34,151 bases of DNA from Flavobacteriales bacterium UBA6969 (GTDB taxonomy: Bacteria; Bacteroidota; Bacteroidia; Flavobacteriales_D; Sanyastnellaceae). Shown here piece after piece: positions 1 to 7,793 of the stretch. A program made the position numbers and the translations under genes. Below the pieces are notes generated by a model. It was given only the letters and a program-made list of their open reading frames with translations, was not told the DNA's origin and did not search any database. Within the stretch, counting starts at the first letter, position 1, and each line of letters opens with the position of its first letter. The stretch is from assembly GCA_002448555.1 (NCBI GenBank), contig DJYV01000113.1, positions 11,543-45,693 on the forward strand. Reading direction: 5' to 3'.

Positions 1-680
1 CGTGAAAAATCACCAGTGTGGCGGGGCCACATCCAATTGTCCGTATCGCCGCCGTACTTGCCCACGCTTTCTGGCGGTGCAGCAACGAGGCGGATGTCGC
101 GGTACGTCTTGTACTCGAATAGGTAAAATTCGTTGTCGTAGTAGAAACTCTTCAACTGAAGTTCTTTGTCGCCTTCCGGGTTCATTTCTTCCATCAAGGC
201 CTTTCGCGCCTCACGAATGGCGGCATTGCGCTCGTCCTCGGACATCTCCATAGTAACATTCTCGAGAATGCGTGAGGTGACGTCGTCGATGCGCACCAAG
301 AAGCTGATGACAAAATCGTCGATGTGCATCTCTTGGTCGTGTGCCAGCGCGAAGAAGCCGTCGGTCAGGTAGTCGTTCTCTGTCGAAGAGAAGCCTTGGA
401 TGGCGTCGTAGGCGCAGTGGTGGTTGGTCAAAACCAAACCTTGCGATGAGATGACCTCACCGGTGCACGATCCGCCGTTCAAGCGGACAATCGCGTCCTT
501 CAGGCTCGCGTTGTTGATGTCGTAGATTTCTTCGGCTGAAAGGTTCAAGCCCAAACCTTGGGCTTCCGCCATGGTGATGCGGTTCAACATGCTCACGAGC
601 CACATTCCTTCGTCTGCGCGAAGGGTGAACTGCGAAAGCATCATTCCTGCGAGGAGCAGGGTAGCAGTAAACTTCTTCAT
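1..680 (-). CDS. S46 family dipeptidyl peptidase (DPP7/DPP11-like), 3' end outside window
   Basis: Only the N-terminal 226 residues are present; the gene runs off the left edge of the window. The protein begins with a signal peptide (residues 1-22, probable cut after LRA) and then reads DEGMW, as secreted S46 peptidases do. A chymotrypsin-like segment GGSCTGEVISSQGLVLTNHH (69-88) carries the conserved NHHC catalytic-histidine motif. Close to the window edge, GGDTDNWMWPRHTGDF carries the conserved aspartate of the triad. The catalytic serine lies in the missing part. Family members are periplasmic or surface serine peptidases that remove dipeptides from oligopeptides; the residue that separates DPP7 from DPP11 specificity is not visible. 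The gene starts 9 bases after the stop of the DUF6438 lipoprotein gene and is probably the promoter-distal gene of the long minus-strand operon. Family assignment is firm; substrate specificity is open. Confidence 0.93.
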   Translation of the reverse strand, partial: MKKFTATLLLAGMMLSQFTLRADEGMWLVSMLNRITMAEAQGLGLNLSAEEIYDINNASLKDAIVRLNGGSCTGEVISSQGLVLTNHHCAYDAIQGFSSTENDYLTDGFFALAHDQEMHIDDFVISFLVRIDDVTSRILENVTMEMSEDERNAAIREARKALMEEMNPEGDKELQLKSFYYDNEFYLFEYKTYRDIRLVAAPPESVGKYGGDTDNWMWPRHTGDFS

Positions 681-689
681 TATCGGGGA

Positions 690-1187
690 TTACTTGGTTT
701 CAATAGGGCGCCAATTCAATGCGGACATTGCCTCATCGAAAGCGGCGTACAAGGTAGTCAAATCCGGACCGTTGTATCGGTTCGTGACCGACTTTCCGTT
801 CCATTCGGTAACGGTAGCGGGCAGGTCGGTAACGCGTGGATTGTCATAGAGGGAGTCGAGGCTGGCGTAGTGCACTTGCTCGGCCGCAGCATTGATGCGG
901 TCATTCCACGCGCTGGCTTCGTTCATCTGTGCGCTGTATGAACCGGGAGGCAGTTCGCTCAATGGGGATTCCCTCAACGGCCGGTCGATGGATAACGTAG
1001 CTGCTCCTGTGGCGGTCACCTCAAACGTAAATGCAGGGCACGGGCCGAAGCACATCGTTTTCTTGTAGAGGGCTGGCATGAACGCCTCCACAGCAGAGGT
1101 TAAATTGCTCGTCTCACGGGCACAACCAATAGCAAGGGAGCAGAGCAATCCCAAACCATATAGGCCCAACAGTCTTCTACGAATCAC
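690..1187 (-). CDS. DUF6438-like putative lipoprotein
   Basis: A 165-residue protein starting with GTG, whose first four bases overlap the end of yidC (GTGA). The N terminus is basic, then hydrophobic, ending in LAIGC (Cys22), which resembles a lipoprotein signal peptide although alanine at -3 is not the best lipobox. The segment KKTMCFGPCPAFTFEVTATG (42-61) matches the hallmark of DUF6438 proteins, where a CFGxCP motif is followed by a short beta-rich domain of unknown function. The rest is soluble and acidic, without an obvious catalytic motif. It sits between yidC and the S46 peptidase, so it is probably co-expressed with envelope genes. The function is not known; an outer-membrane or periplasmic lipoprotein is the best inference. 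Confidence 0.78.
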   Translation of the reverse strand: MIRRRLLGLYGLGLLCSLAIGCARETSNLTSAVEAFMPALYKKTMCFGPCPAFTFEVTATGAATLSIDRPLRESPLSELPPGSYSAQMNEASAWNDRINAAAEQVHYASLDSLYDNPRVTDLPATVTEWNGKSVTNRYNGPDLTTLYAAFDEAMSALNWRPIETK

Positions 1188-3064
1188 TTGCGCTTCTTCT
1201 TGTTGGCCTTGATTTCTTTGGTCTTGGCCGCCTGTTCTTTTTGCATTTGCTCCAGGCGCTCTTGGAAGCTTGACTTCTTGCGCGGCTTGGCTTTGTTTTC
1301 CTCGATGCGCTCACGGATTTTGTCCTCGTCGATCAAGAACTGCTTGATGACCAGCATTTGGCCCATGCTGACCACGTTGGCGGCGAGGTAATAGAGGCTG
1401 AGTCCAGACGCGAACTTGTTGAAGAAGAACAGCATCATGAAGGGGAACATCTGTTGGATAACCTTCATATTCGGCATGCCCGGTTGTTGCGGTTGAGCGG
1501 GTTGATTGGCCATGGTCAAGCGCATGTAGAAGAAAGTGCTGACGGCCATCAGGAAGGTAAATCCGCTTACGTGGGCTCCATAGAAGGGGATGGAGAACGG
1601 GAGGTCCAAAACGCTGTCATACGCTCCCAAATCATCCGCCCACAAGAACGACTGCCCGCGCATATCAATGTTGGACGGGAAGAACCGGAACATGGCGTAG
1701 AGGATGGGCATCTGCAGCAAGGCAGGTAGGCAGCCGGCGAGGGGATTGACACCGGTTTTGCGGTACAACGCCATGGTCTCCTGTTGACGCGCCATGGGGT
1801 CGTCTTCGTGCTTGGAATTGATTTCATCAATCTCCGGTCGCAGCACACGCATCTTCGCTGAAGACATGAAGTTCTTCCAGGTTACCGGAGACAAGGCAAG
1901 CTTGATGATCAACGTGATGATCAATACGATGATGCCCACCGAGGCGACACGGGTTGAGATCATGTTGTACAGCGGCAGAATCACGTTTCGGTTAACCCAT
2001 CCGAAAATCCACCAGCCGTAGTCGATGATGCGGTCCGCTTCTTCCCAACCCAGTGATTCAAGCGCATTCTGCTCATTGGGGCCGAGGTAAAATTCGAAGG
2101 TGCTGGCGGCGACGGTTCCAACGCGCTGCACCTCAAAAGGCAATGCAGCCGCGTAAGCCATCGTTACTGTTGAATCTTCCTCCGGCACGACCGTTTTTAA
2201 ACTCGCACCGGGCAAGAAGTTGCCTTCGTTGCGCACGATGGCCGAGAAGAAGTTTTGCTTGAATGCGAGCCATTCCAACGGTTCCTCGGTGATCAGGTCC
2301 TTGCTTTGGCCATCGGTCAAGTAATCGCGACCAAGGCCCACTTCTTTGTAGTAAATGCTGCTGTGTTGGCGCTCCCAGTCGATGCCTTTTTCGTTGGGCA
2401 TTCCTTCCGCTTCCCACATGAACACAAATTCGTCACCTAACGACGAATTGAAGCCCTCGAACGAGAGGTTTGAGGTTACCGTGTGGCCGTTGAGCTCGTG
2501 TTCCCAGCGGATGGTTTGGCCTTCGGACGAACGGCTCACCAGGGCGATACTGTTCTCGCGCTGCGCTTCGGCTTCAAAGTGAAAATCGCTCAGGTTCAAT
2601 TCATCGGCTACTTCATTGAATTCGAAGGCTACGGTCATGGCGCTGTTCTCCTCTTTCCAGAGGCGCACCAATTCTTCTGATTGGTAACGCTTGTAACCTG
2701 TCAATTCAGCTCCGGACAAAAGGCCGCCACGGCTGCTGAACGTCGCGGTCACGCCGTCGGATGCGAGGGTGTAGGTCTGGTCTTCGCCAAGGGCCGCGCT
2801 CGCCAATCCGCCAAACCGTCGGATGAGCGAGGCATCAAGCGCCTCGGTGCTCGCTGTGTCCGTTGCTGTTGGCTGTTCGCGAAGTTGAGCTTGGAATTCC
2901 GCTTCCTCCACCGTGGCAATGCTGTCGAGGCGCGCCTGCTCGATCTGCAGTTCTTGGGCTGCGATGGCTGCCAATCGATCCTCCTCAGTGGGCGTGGTGT
3001 ACCAGATGTAACCGATGTACAACAGCACCATGAGAACGATGCCTATGATTTGATTTTTATCCAT
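1184..3064 (-). CDS. yidC: YidC/Oxa1 family membrane protein insertase
   Basis: The 626-residue product has the layout of Gram-negative YidC. An N-terminal membrane anchor (about residues 5-22) is followed by a large periplasmic beta-rich domain (about 60-350). The conserved C-terminal Oxa1 core begins near WWIFGWVNRNVILPLYN and includes the stretch MRVLRPEIDEINSKHEDDP and the loop NPLAGCLPALLQMPILYAMF. The C-terminal tail is strongly basic and lysine-rich, as expected for ribosome contact. YidC inserts and folds inner-membrane proteins alone or with SecYEG, and it would serve the many polytopic proteins encoded nearby. The gene follows kdsC after a 60-base gap, in which TAACTTCG lies 9 bases before the ATG, one mismatch from the Bacteroidota -7 element; an internal promoter is therefore possible. 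Its last four bases overlap the next gene. Confidence 0.97.
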   Translation of the reverse strand: MDKNQIIGIVLMVLLYIGYIWYTTPTEEDRLAAIAAQELQIEQARLDSIATVEEAEFQAQLREQPTATDTASTEALDASLIRRFGGLASAALGEDQTYTLASDGVTATFSSRGGLLSGAELTGYKRYQSEELVRLWKEENSAMTVAFEFNEVADELNLSDFHFEAEAQRENSIALVSRSSEGQTIRWEHELNGHTVTSNLSFEGFNSSLGDEFVFMWEAEGMPNEKGIDWERQHSSIYYKEVGLGRDYLTDGQSKDLITEEPLEWLAFKQNFFSAIVRNEGNFLPGASLKTVVPEEDSTVTMAYAAALPFEVQRVGTVAASTFEFYLGPNEQNALESLGWEEADRIIDYGWWIFGWVNRNVILPLYNMISTRVASVGIIVLIITLIIKLALSPVTWKNFMSSAKMRVLRPEIDEINSKHEDDPMARQQETMALYRKTGVNPLAGCLPALLQMPILYAMFRFFPSNIDMRGQSFLWADDLGAYDSVLDLPFSIPFYGAHVSGFTFLMAVSTFFYMRLTMANQPAQPQQPGMPNMKVIQQMFPFMMLFFFNKFASGLSLYYLAANVVSMGQMLVIKQFLIDEDKIRERIEENKAKPRKKSSFQERLEQMQKEQAAKTKEIKANKKKRK

Positions 3065-3124
3065 GGGTGGTTGCGAAGTTAAGCGGATTGTGCAGTGAGC
3101 GGGGTATGAAGTGCACCTCGGTTA

Positions 3125-3649
3125 TCACCAATTGACCAACCCTTCACCTTGCCAGATGCCGTTGGCTTTCATGTGGGCCTCGATCAACTCCCGCACGCAG
3201 CCCTTGCCTCCGGGCAAGTCACTGACGTGATCACAGACGGGCAACACATCGGTTGCGGCATCCTGTGGGCAACAGGAGAGGCCCACTGCTTCCAAGGCCG
3301 GGATGTCTGGCATGTCGTCGCCCATGTAAGCCATCTCATCGAGTCCGATTCCGGTGCGTGCCGCGAGGTCGCGCAATACGGCCATCTTGTTGTGGCTACC
3401 GAGGTGCACTTCTTTTACGCCCAAACCGCGCATGCGTTCCTCCACACTGGGCTCTTTGCCGCCCGATACGATGGCGATGGGGAGTCCTTGCTTCATGGCC
3501 CATTGAATGGCAAAACCGTCCTTGGCGTGTCCTTGGCGAAGCATCTTGCCATCGGAATCGATGAGGATGGTGCCGTCGGTGAACACTCCGTCGTAATCAA
3601 AGGCGAGGAGGCGTATGGTTTTGAGCTTGGCGGGGGTAAGTGCGGTCAT
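3125..3649 (-). CDS. kdsC: KdsC-type HAD phosphatase (KDO-8-phosphate phosphatase)
   Basis: The 174-residue protein is the size of stand-alone, cap-less (C0) HAD phosphatases of the KdsC/YrbI group. HAD motif I is DYDGVFTDG (Asp18 nucleophile, Asp20 acid/base). Motif II is IAIVSGG, the lysine motif is near SHNKMAVL, and motif III is MGDDMPDIPAL. KdsC hydrolyses 3-deoxy-D-manno-octulosonate 8-phosphate to KDO during inner-core lipopolysaccharide synthesis in the cytoplasm. The family also contains N-acylneuraminate-9-phosphate phosphatases and CMP-sugar-linked relatives, so the substrate is an inference from similarity. The start codon overlaps the stop of the upstream DUF2520 gene (ATGA), which implies translational coupling; this gene pair is common in Bacteroidota. 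Confidence 0.9.
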   Translation of the reverse strand: MTALTPAKLKTIRLLAFDYDGVFTDGTILIDSDGKMLRQGHAKDGFAIQWAMKQGLPIAIVSGGKEPSVEERMRGLGVKEVHLGSHNKMAVLRDLAARTGIGLDEMAYMGDDMPDIPALEAVGLSCCPQDAATDVLPVCDHVSDLPGGKGCVRELIEAHMKANGIWQGEGLVNW

Positions 3650-4413
3650 GAATCGGCGTTGTCGTGAAGGTGTTGGATGCTGGCGGTTGCCGCTTCGTAG
3701 AATTTTTGCCAGGCTGGGTGCGCTTCGAGGGACTCGAGTTGCGAACGGATGATGGCGTCTTCGCGGCGAATACCGGGACCGGTCTGCCGTTCGAACGCGT
3801 TTCCTTCAATTGCGCCTTGGCTCATGGCTTCAATCATAGGAACAAACCAATCCCACGGGAGTTCTGCCTGTTTGGCGAGTTCTTGAGCGACGGCTAGCGC
3901 GTGGTTGGTAAAGTTGACTGCGAACACAGCGGTCAAATGTCCTTTTTGGCGTTTCTCCTCGGTCGTTGGGTAGAGTTGATTGGAAATCCGCCCGGCCAAT
4001 GCGGTTAACGCTTCTCGATGGACTTCGTCATTGGCGGTGATGACCATGGGGATGGTGCCCACGTGCTCCGGATTGTTGGGTTGAATGCTTTGGGCGCACC
4101 AAATGACGCCCCCAATGTCCGGGTTGCGCTGTGCACCACTGAAATGGACAGGGGTGAGGTGCGAAGGCAGCTGTTCGATGAGGGGGAAAACCACTTCGTC
4201 TCGCACTGCCATTAACGCATAATCGGCCGCAACATCGATGGCTGCGGGGTTCGTGAAGCACGGCGCATCCGTGCTGGTGAATCCCGGTGGAACAAGGCCT
4301 TGGCGGTTGCAGAATCCGGCGATGACCACCCCGCTGGCTTCCCATGCTCGTCCAAGTGATGTGGCGACGTTGCCGCTGCCGAACACGATGACCCGAGGCG
4401 CACGATCAGCCAT
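3646..4413 (-). CDS. Rossmann-fold DUF2520 domain protein
   Basis: The product is 255 residues when started at the ATG at 4413 (MADRAPRVIVFGSGNVATS), which places the dinucleotide-binding glycine motif FGSGNVATSLG directly after the start. A longer open frame reaching back to 4503 adds 30 residues that only shadow the ccmF frame, so I rejected it. The N-terminal half is a Rossmann-like NAD(P)-binding domain. The C-terminal half (LTAVFAVNFTNHALAVAQEL onward) is the helical DUF2520 domain, related to 6-phosphogluconate dehydrogenase C-terminal domains. The physiological substrate of the family is not known. The first 8 bases overlap the end of ccmF and the last 4 overlap kdsC, so it is tightly embedded in the operon. 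Confidence 0.88.
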   Translation of the reverse strand: MADRAPRVIVFGSGNVATSLGRAWEASGVVIAGFCNRQGLVPPGFTSTDAPCFTNPAAIDVAADYALMAVRDEVVFPLIEQLPSHLTPVHFSGAQRNPDIGGVIWCAQSIQPNNPEHVGTIPMVITANDEVHREALTALAGRISNQLYPTTEEKRQKGHLTAVFAVNFTNHALAVAQELAKQAELPWDWFVPMIEAMSQGAIEGNAFERQTGPGIRREDAIIRSQLESLEAHPAWQKFYEAATASIQHLHDNADS

Positions 4414-7186
4414 GGGAACGGGATTTGGCGTCGGTTTTCCATCGGGTCCAAACGGCCATGAATGTACCAATGGCCATGAGGATGCAGCCGAGCCACAGCA
4501 CATTGATCAAGGGGAAGATGGAGGCCTGCATCACCACAAAATCGCGGCGCACCGATTCGTGCTCCCAAACGGTCATCTCGAGGGTTTCCGCTTGTGGGTC
4601 GAAGGTTTCGATGCGCATTTTGATGCCGTAAGCCTCGGCTTCATACAGATCGGGGATGATGGTGCTGTCGCGTACGATGTACAGCGGCTGGTGCGGGGTG
4701 TCTCGCTCTTTGTTTTTGAGGCTGACGCACGTGGCGATGGCCAAGTCTTTCTGCAGCAAGCCACGCTCAGGTTTCTCTGCATCTGTCACCGCACGTAGGC
4801 TGTCAATGGTCAACAAGGTGTGCCCGACGAGCATGCTGTCGCCAACTTGCATGGTGTGGGTTCTGCCGCCCATCCAGCCCTCTTCATCGGTTTCGGGTGG
4901 TGACACGCGGCCCCATTTGATGTGGGTGTAGAGATCGCGGTGGAGCCAGTGCTTCGTATCCGGTTCAGGGGCGTTGCCCATTTGCTCATTCAGTTGGATG
5001 CGCGGCTCTAGTGTGAACAGGCGCTCGCCAGGCACGCCCGCTTTCCACAGCTGTGCTGTCTTGGCTTGACGTTCATTCGGGAACGGGATGAACATCCAGT
5101 GGTCCTCCAGGTCGTTCGAAAATTGCGGCGATGCTTCGTGCGCTTCTTTCGCTTCGAAGACCATGCCGTCGAAAAAGACCACATCCCCCGGCTGATAGGT
5201 GTGGGGTGCTTTTTCGAAATAGTCCATGCGGAATTTGACATGGATGCCCTCTTGGTACCGGTCGCGGTAGCTCATGAAGTAAGGGCCCATGGAAAGTGTG
5301 TCGCCCTCCATGATGAGCAGGTCTTCGCGGTTGTTCAATTCCTCGTTAAGGGTACTGATGTCACCGATTTGGTTCTGGGAGATGATGTCCTTCTGGCTGG
5401 TGCTGAGTACCGCGCCGAAAATCACCAAGCCGAATCCCACGTGCGCTACCGGTGAGCCCCATTGTTTCCATTTTCCACGTGCCATGCGCAGGATGTAATC
5501 GGCATTGGAAAACACGGCAAAAAGGGCCGTGAACAGCAACGCGACCCGAGGAAATTCCCACCATTCAAAGGGGTAAGCCCAAACCAAAGCGCCCGTCCCC
5601 ACGACGCTGAGTGCCGTTGCGTAGAAGAGGTTCTTCGCGACGGTTTTCATGTTGGTGGATTTGTACTTCAGCCACTGCGCCAATCCCATCACCGCCATGA
5701 TGAGCACGGCGAGTGGGACCTGCACGAGGTGGTAGGTCTGGTCCAAATCGGTGCCGGGTGCGAGGTTGTGTTTGCTCAAGTCGAGCAGCATTTGGCTGTT
5801 CCAAGATTCGCCCCACTGGGCGAGGAGGGGGCTGAGCGGCTCCAAGAACTGGTTGAAAACAGGCAGGCTGGTTTGCCAGGTGATGTGGGCCGCGCTCACA
5901 AGGAAAAGCAACGAGCCAACGAACATCCAGAATTCCCGGCCCCAAATGGACTCCTCTTCCTCGGTGCGTTCGAAGTCCGAACGGTAGGCTTTGACCGAGG
6001 TAACGATCAACATGAGGAGGAAAACACCGATGGTTTCCACCACATACCCCTTCATGGCAATAAGAAGCAGCAGCGCGAGGATGGCTCCAAAGGCAGCTTT
6101 CCAAGCTGTTGAACGGAGCAACATGAAGTGTGCGAGCGCCACAAAACTCAAGACGTACACCAACAATTGCGGGAGGATGCCGCTGTCGACGAAGCTGTGC
6201 ACCGATGTGTCACCGAGAATGCCGGACTTGGTCAGGAAGGTGCTGTACAAAACCAGCAAGAACGAAATCAGCAGGAAGTAGTACGTGCTGAACAAGGCCA
6301 TCGGCTTTTTCCGGTTGCGATTGATGAGCAAGAGGTGGGCGCCGGCGACAAGGGTCAACCAAGGTACCAAGGAGGAATTCTCCACCGGATCCCATGCCCA
6401 AAAACCACCAAAGCTCAACGCTTCATATGCCCAGGCACCACCCATCAAAATGCCCGTACCGAGGATGCCAATGCCGAAGATGGACCAGCGCAACGCGGGC
6501 TTCATCCATGAGCGGTCCGTACGATCGGCCAGTCCTGCCAATGCATAAGCGAACGGAATAGATGTCGAGGCGAAACCCAGGAAGAGGGTAGGTGGATGAA
6601 TGGTCATCCAGTAATTCTGCAGCAGCGGGTTGAGGCCTTGTCCGTCTTGGAACATGGGGAAAGTCATGAGGTAGTCTGCCCGGGCTGTCCACGGAAGTCC
6701 AGCATTGCTCGGCGCATCCCTCAAGAGCAGGAACGGATCAAGCCCGAGCTGGAAGTTTCCGAAATAGACCCCGAGCAACATGGACGTCAGGAAAAGTTCG
6801 ATGGCAGCCACGGTCGCCAAAACAGCGTTGTGCCATTTTGAATCCGACCGCAGAAGCACCAGGCCCAGCACGTTGTGCCAGAACATCCACAGGAGAAATC
6901 CGCCCTCTTGACCACCCCAGAAGGCGCTGAAGATGAAGCGCATGGGCATCTCGTTGTTGAGGTGTTTCCAGATGTATTCAAATTCATACCGATGGGCACC
7001 AAACAACACGAAAATCAACGCGATGGTCGCAAATGTGCTGATGGCATGGACGTAAAAGACCTTACGCCCAACCGATTTCCATCCGCACAAGAAGGCGACC
7101 AGGGATACGAACGAGGCACCGAACGCCAAGGCGATGAGGCCCTGACCGAGGCTGGCGATTCCGGTCCATTCCCCGATGTAATCCAT
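4406..7186 (-). CDS. ccmF: CcmF/CcsA-type cytochrome c haem lyase subunit
   Basis: A 926-residue polytopic membrane protein with the CcmF signatures in order: WGGQEGGFLLW (about 90-100), GLNPLLQNYWMTIHPPTLFL (about 184-203, with the haem-ligand candidate His197), and the tryptophan-rich WWD segment GGFWAWDPVENSSLVPWL (about 260-277). After roughly 14 transmembrane segments comes a large soluble region (about 600-895) and a final membrane helix near the C terminus. CcmF joins haem delivered by CcmE to the CxxCH thiols of apocytochromes in the periplasm. At 926 residues it is longer than proteobacterial CcmF (roughly 650), mainly because of this soluble C-terminal domain. The start overlaps the ccmE stop by one base (TGATG). 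No separate CcmH/CcmG gene follows; the next genes are unrelated to haem. Confidence 0.95.
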   Translation of the reverse strand: MDYIGEWTGIASLGQGLIALAFGASFVSLVAFLCGWKSVGRKVFYVHAISTFATIALIFVLFGAHRYEFEYIWKHLNNEMPMRFIFSAFWGGQEGGFLLWMFWHNVLGLVLLRSDSKWHNAVLATVAAIELFLTSMLLGVYFGNFQLGLDPFLLLRDAPSNAGLPWTARADYLMTFPMFQDGQGLNPLLQNYWMTIHPPTLFLGFASTSIPFAYALAGLADRTDRSWMKPALRWSIFGIGILGTGILMGGAWAYEALSFGGFWAWDPVENSSLVPWLTLVAGAHLLLINRNRKKPMALFSTYYFLLISFLLVLYSTFLTKSGILGDTSVHSFVDSGILPQLLVYVLSFVALAHFMLLRSTAWKAAFGAILALLLLIAMKGYVVETIGVFLLMLIVTSVKAYRSDFERTEEEESIWGREFWMFVGSLLFLVSAAHITWQTSLPVFNQFLEPLSPLLAQWGESWNSQMLLDLSKHNLAPGTDLDQTYHLVQVPLAVLIMAVMGLAQWLKYKSTNMKTVAKNLFYATALSVVGTGALVWAYPFEWWEFPRVALLFTALFAVFSNADYILRMARGKWKQWGSPVAHVGFGLVIFGAVLSTSQKDIISQNQIGDISTLNEELNNREDLLIMEGDTLSMGPYFMSYRDRYQEGIHVKFRMDYFEKAPHTYQPGDVVFFDGMVFEAKEAHEASPQFSNDLEDHWMFIPFPNERQAKTAQLWKAGVPGERLFTLEPRIQLNEQMGNAPEPDTKHWLHRDLYTHIKWGRVSPPETDEEGWMGGRTHTMQVGDSMLVGHTLLTIDSLRAVTDAEKPERGLLQKDLAIATCVSLKNKERDTPHQPLYIVRDSTIIPDLYEAEAYGIKMRIETFDPQAETLEMTVWEHESVRRDFVVMQASIFPLINVLWLGCILMAIGTFMAVWTRWKTDAKSRSHG

Positions 7187-7596
7187 CAGCCCTCTGCTTG
7201 GAGGTCCTCACTCATGAGGACGTGGTTGTTCTCGTTGTACTTGGAGGGGCACTTCATCAGCATTTCTGTGGCGTGAAATTCTTCGCCGACAACGCTGCCG
7301 TACAAATCAATGGATTCACTGTTTTCCAATCCTGTGGGCTTGGGTTGATTCAAGACCACGCGCTTGGAAGCGCCGGTGGCATCGAACATGTGAAAAACCG
7401 TTTTGGTGGGATCTATTTCGGGGTTGTACTCTACCGGGAACGCCGTGTTCAGCGTGCCAGAGACCTTACATTCTTCACCCGAAAATTCCATGGCTTCTGC
7501 GAAGCTGACACTGCGACTGGTGCTCGTGAAGGTCGCAATAAACGAACCAATCAATGCGGCAACCAAAAGCAAGCTGAGGATGTGGGTGCGCTTCAT
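7186..7596 (-). CDS. ccmE: CcmE haem chaperone, CxxxY (cysteine) variant
   Basis: The 136-residue product starts at the ATG at 7596, which overlaps the stop of the preceding small gene (ATGA). An earlier in-frame start upstream would only add sequence read through that gene. An N-terminal membrane anchor (about 7-24) precedes the OB-fold domain (about 38-110), which contains GEECKVSGTL and the downstream YGSVVGEEFHATEMLMKCPS. Where the proteobacterial protein has the haem-binding histidine in an HxxxY motif, this protein has Cys116-Pro-Ser-Lys-Tyr120. That is the CxxxY form known from some sulfate reducers, archaea and other lineages, in which haem is thought to attach to cysteine. CcmE receives haem from CcmC and passes it to CcmF, the products of the flanking genes. 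Confidence 0.92.
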   Translation of the reverse strand: MKRTHILSLLLVAALIGSFIATFTSTSRSVSFAEAMEFSGEECKVSGTLNTAFPVEYNPEIDPTKTVFHMFDATGASKRVVLNQPKPTGLENSESIDLYGSVVGEEFHATEMLMKCPSKYNENNHVLMSEDLQAEG

Positions 7597-7793
7597 GCTT
7601 GCGGGTTTTTGTTGGCTTCGTTGCTCCGACGTGTGGCGGCTTTGTCCAACCGCTGGATGCGTTTTTCCATGCGCCACATCCACAGGCCCAGGCCCACGAT
7701 GATGATGACGGCAACACCCCCGACGACCATGGATTTACCACTGCCGAAAAAGAAGCCTTCAATGGGGTTTACTTGGAGTAGGGTGTGGCACAT
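7593..7793 (-). CDS. CcmD-like small membrane protein
   Basis: A 66-residue protein with one transmembrane segment (about 22-41, VVGGVAVIIIVGLGLWMWRM) followed by a basic helical tail (MEKRIQRLDKAATRRS). Size, topology and position between the ccmC-like gene and ccmE fit CcmD-family proteins, which help release holo-CcmE from the CcmABCD complex. Sequence conservation in this family is weak, so the assignment rests mainly on context. The start overlaps the ccmC-like stop by one base (TAATG), and the stop overlaps the ccmE start. Confidence 0.8.
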   Translation of the reverse strand: MCHTLLQVNPIEGFFFGSGKSMVVGGVAVIIIVGLGLWMWRMEKRIQRLDKAATRRSNEANKNPQA

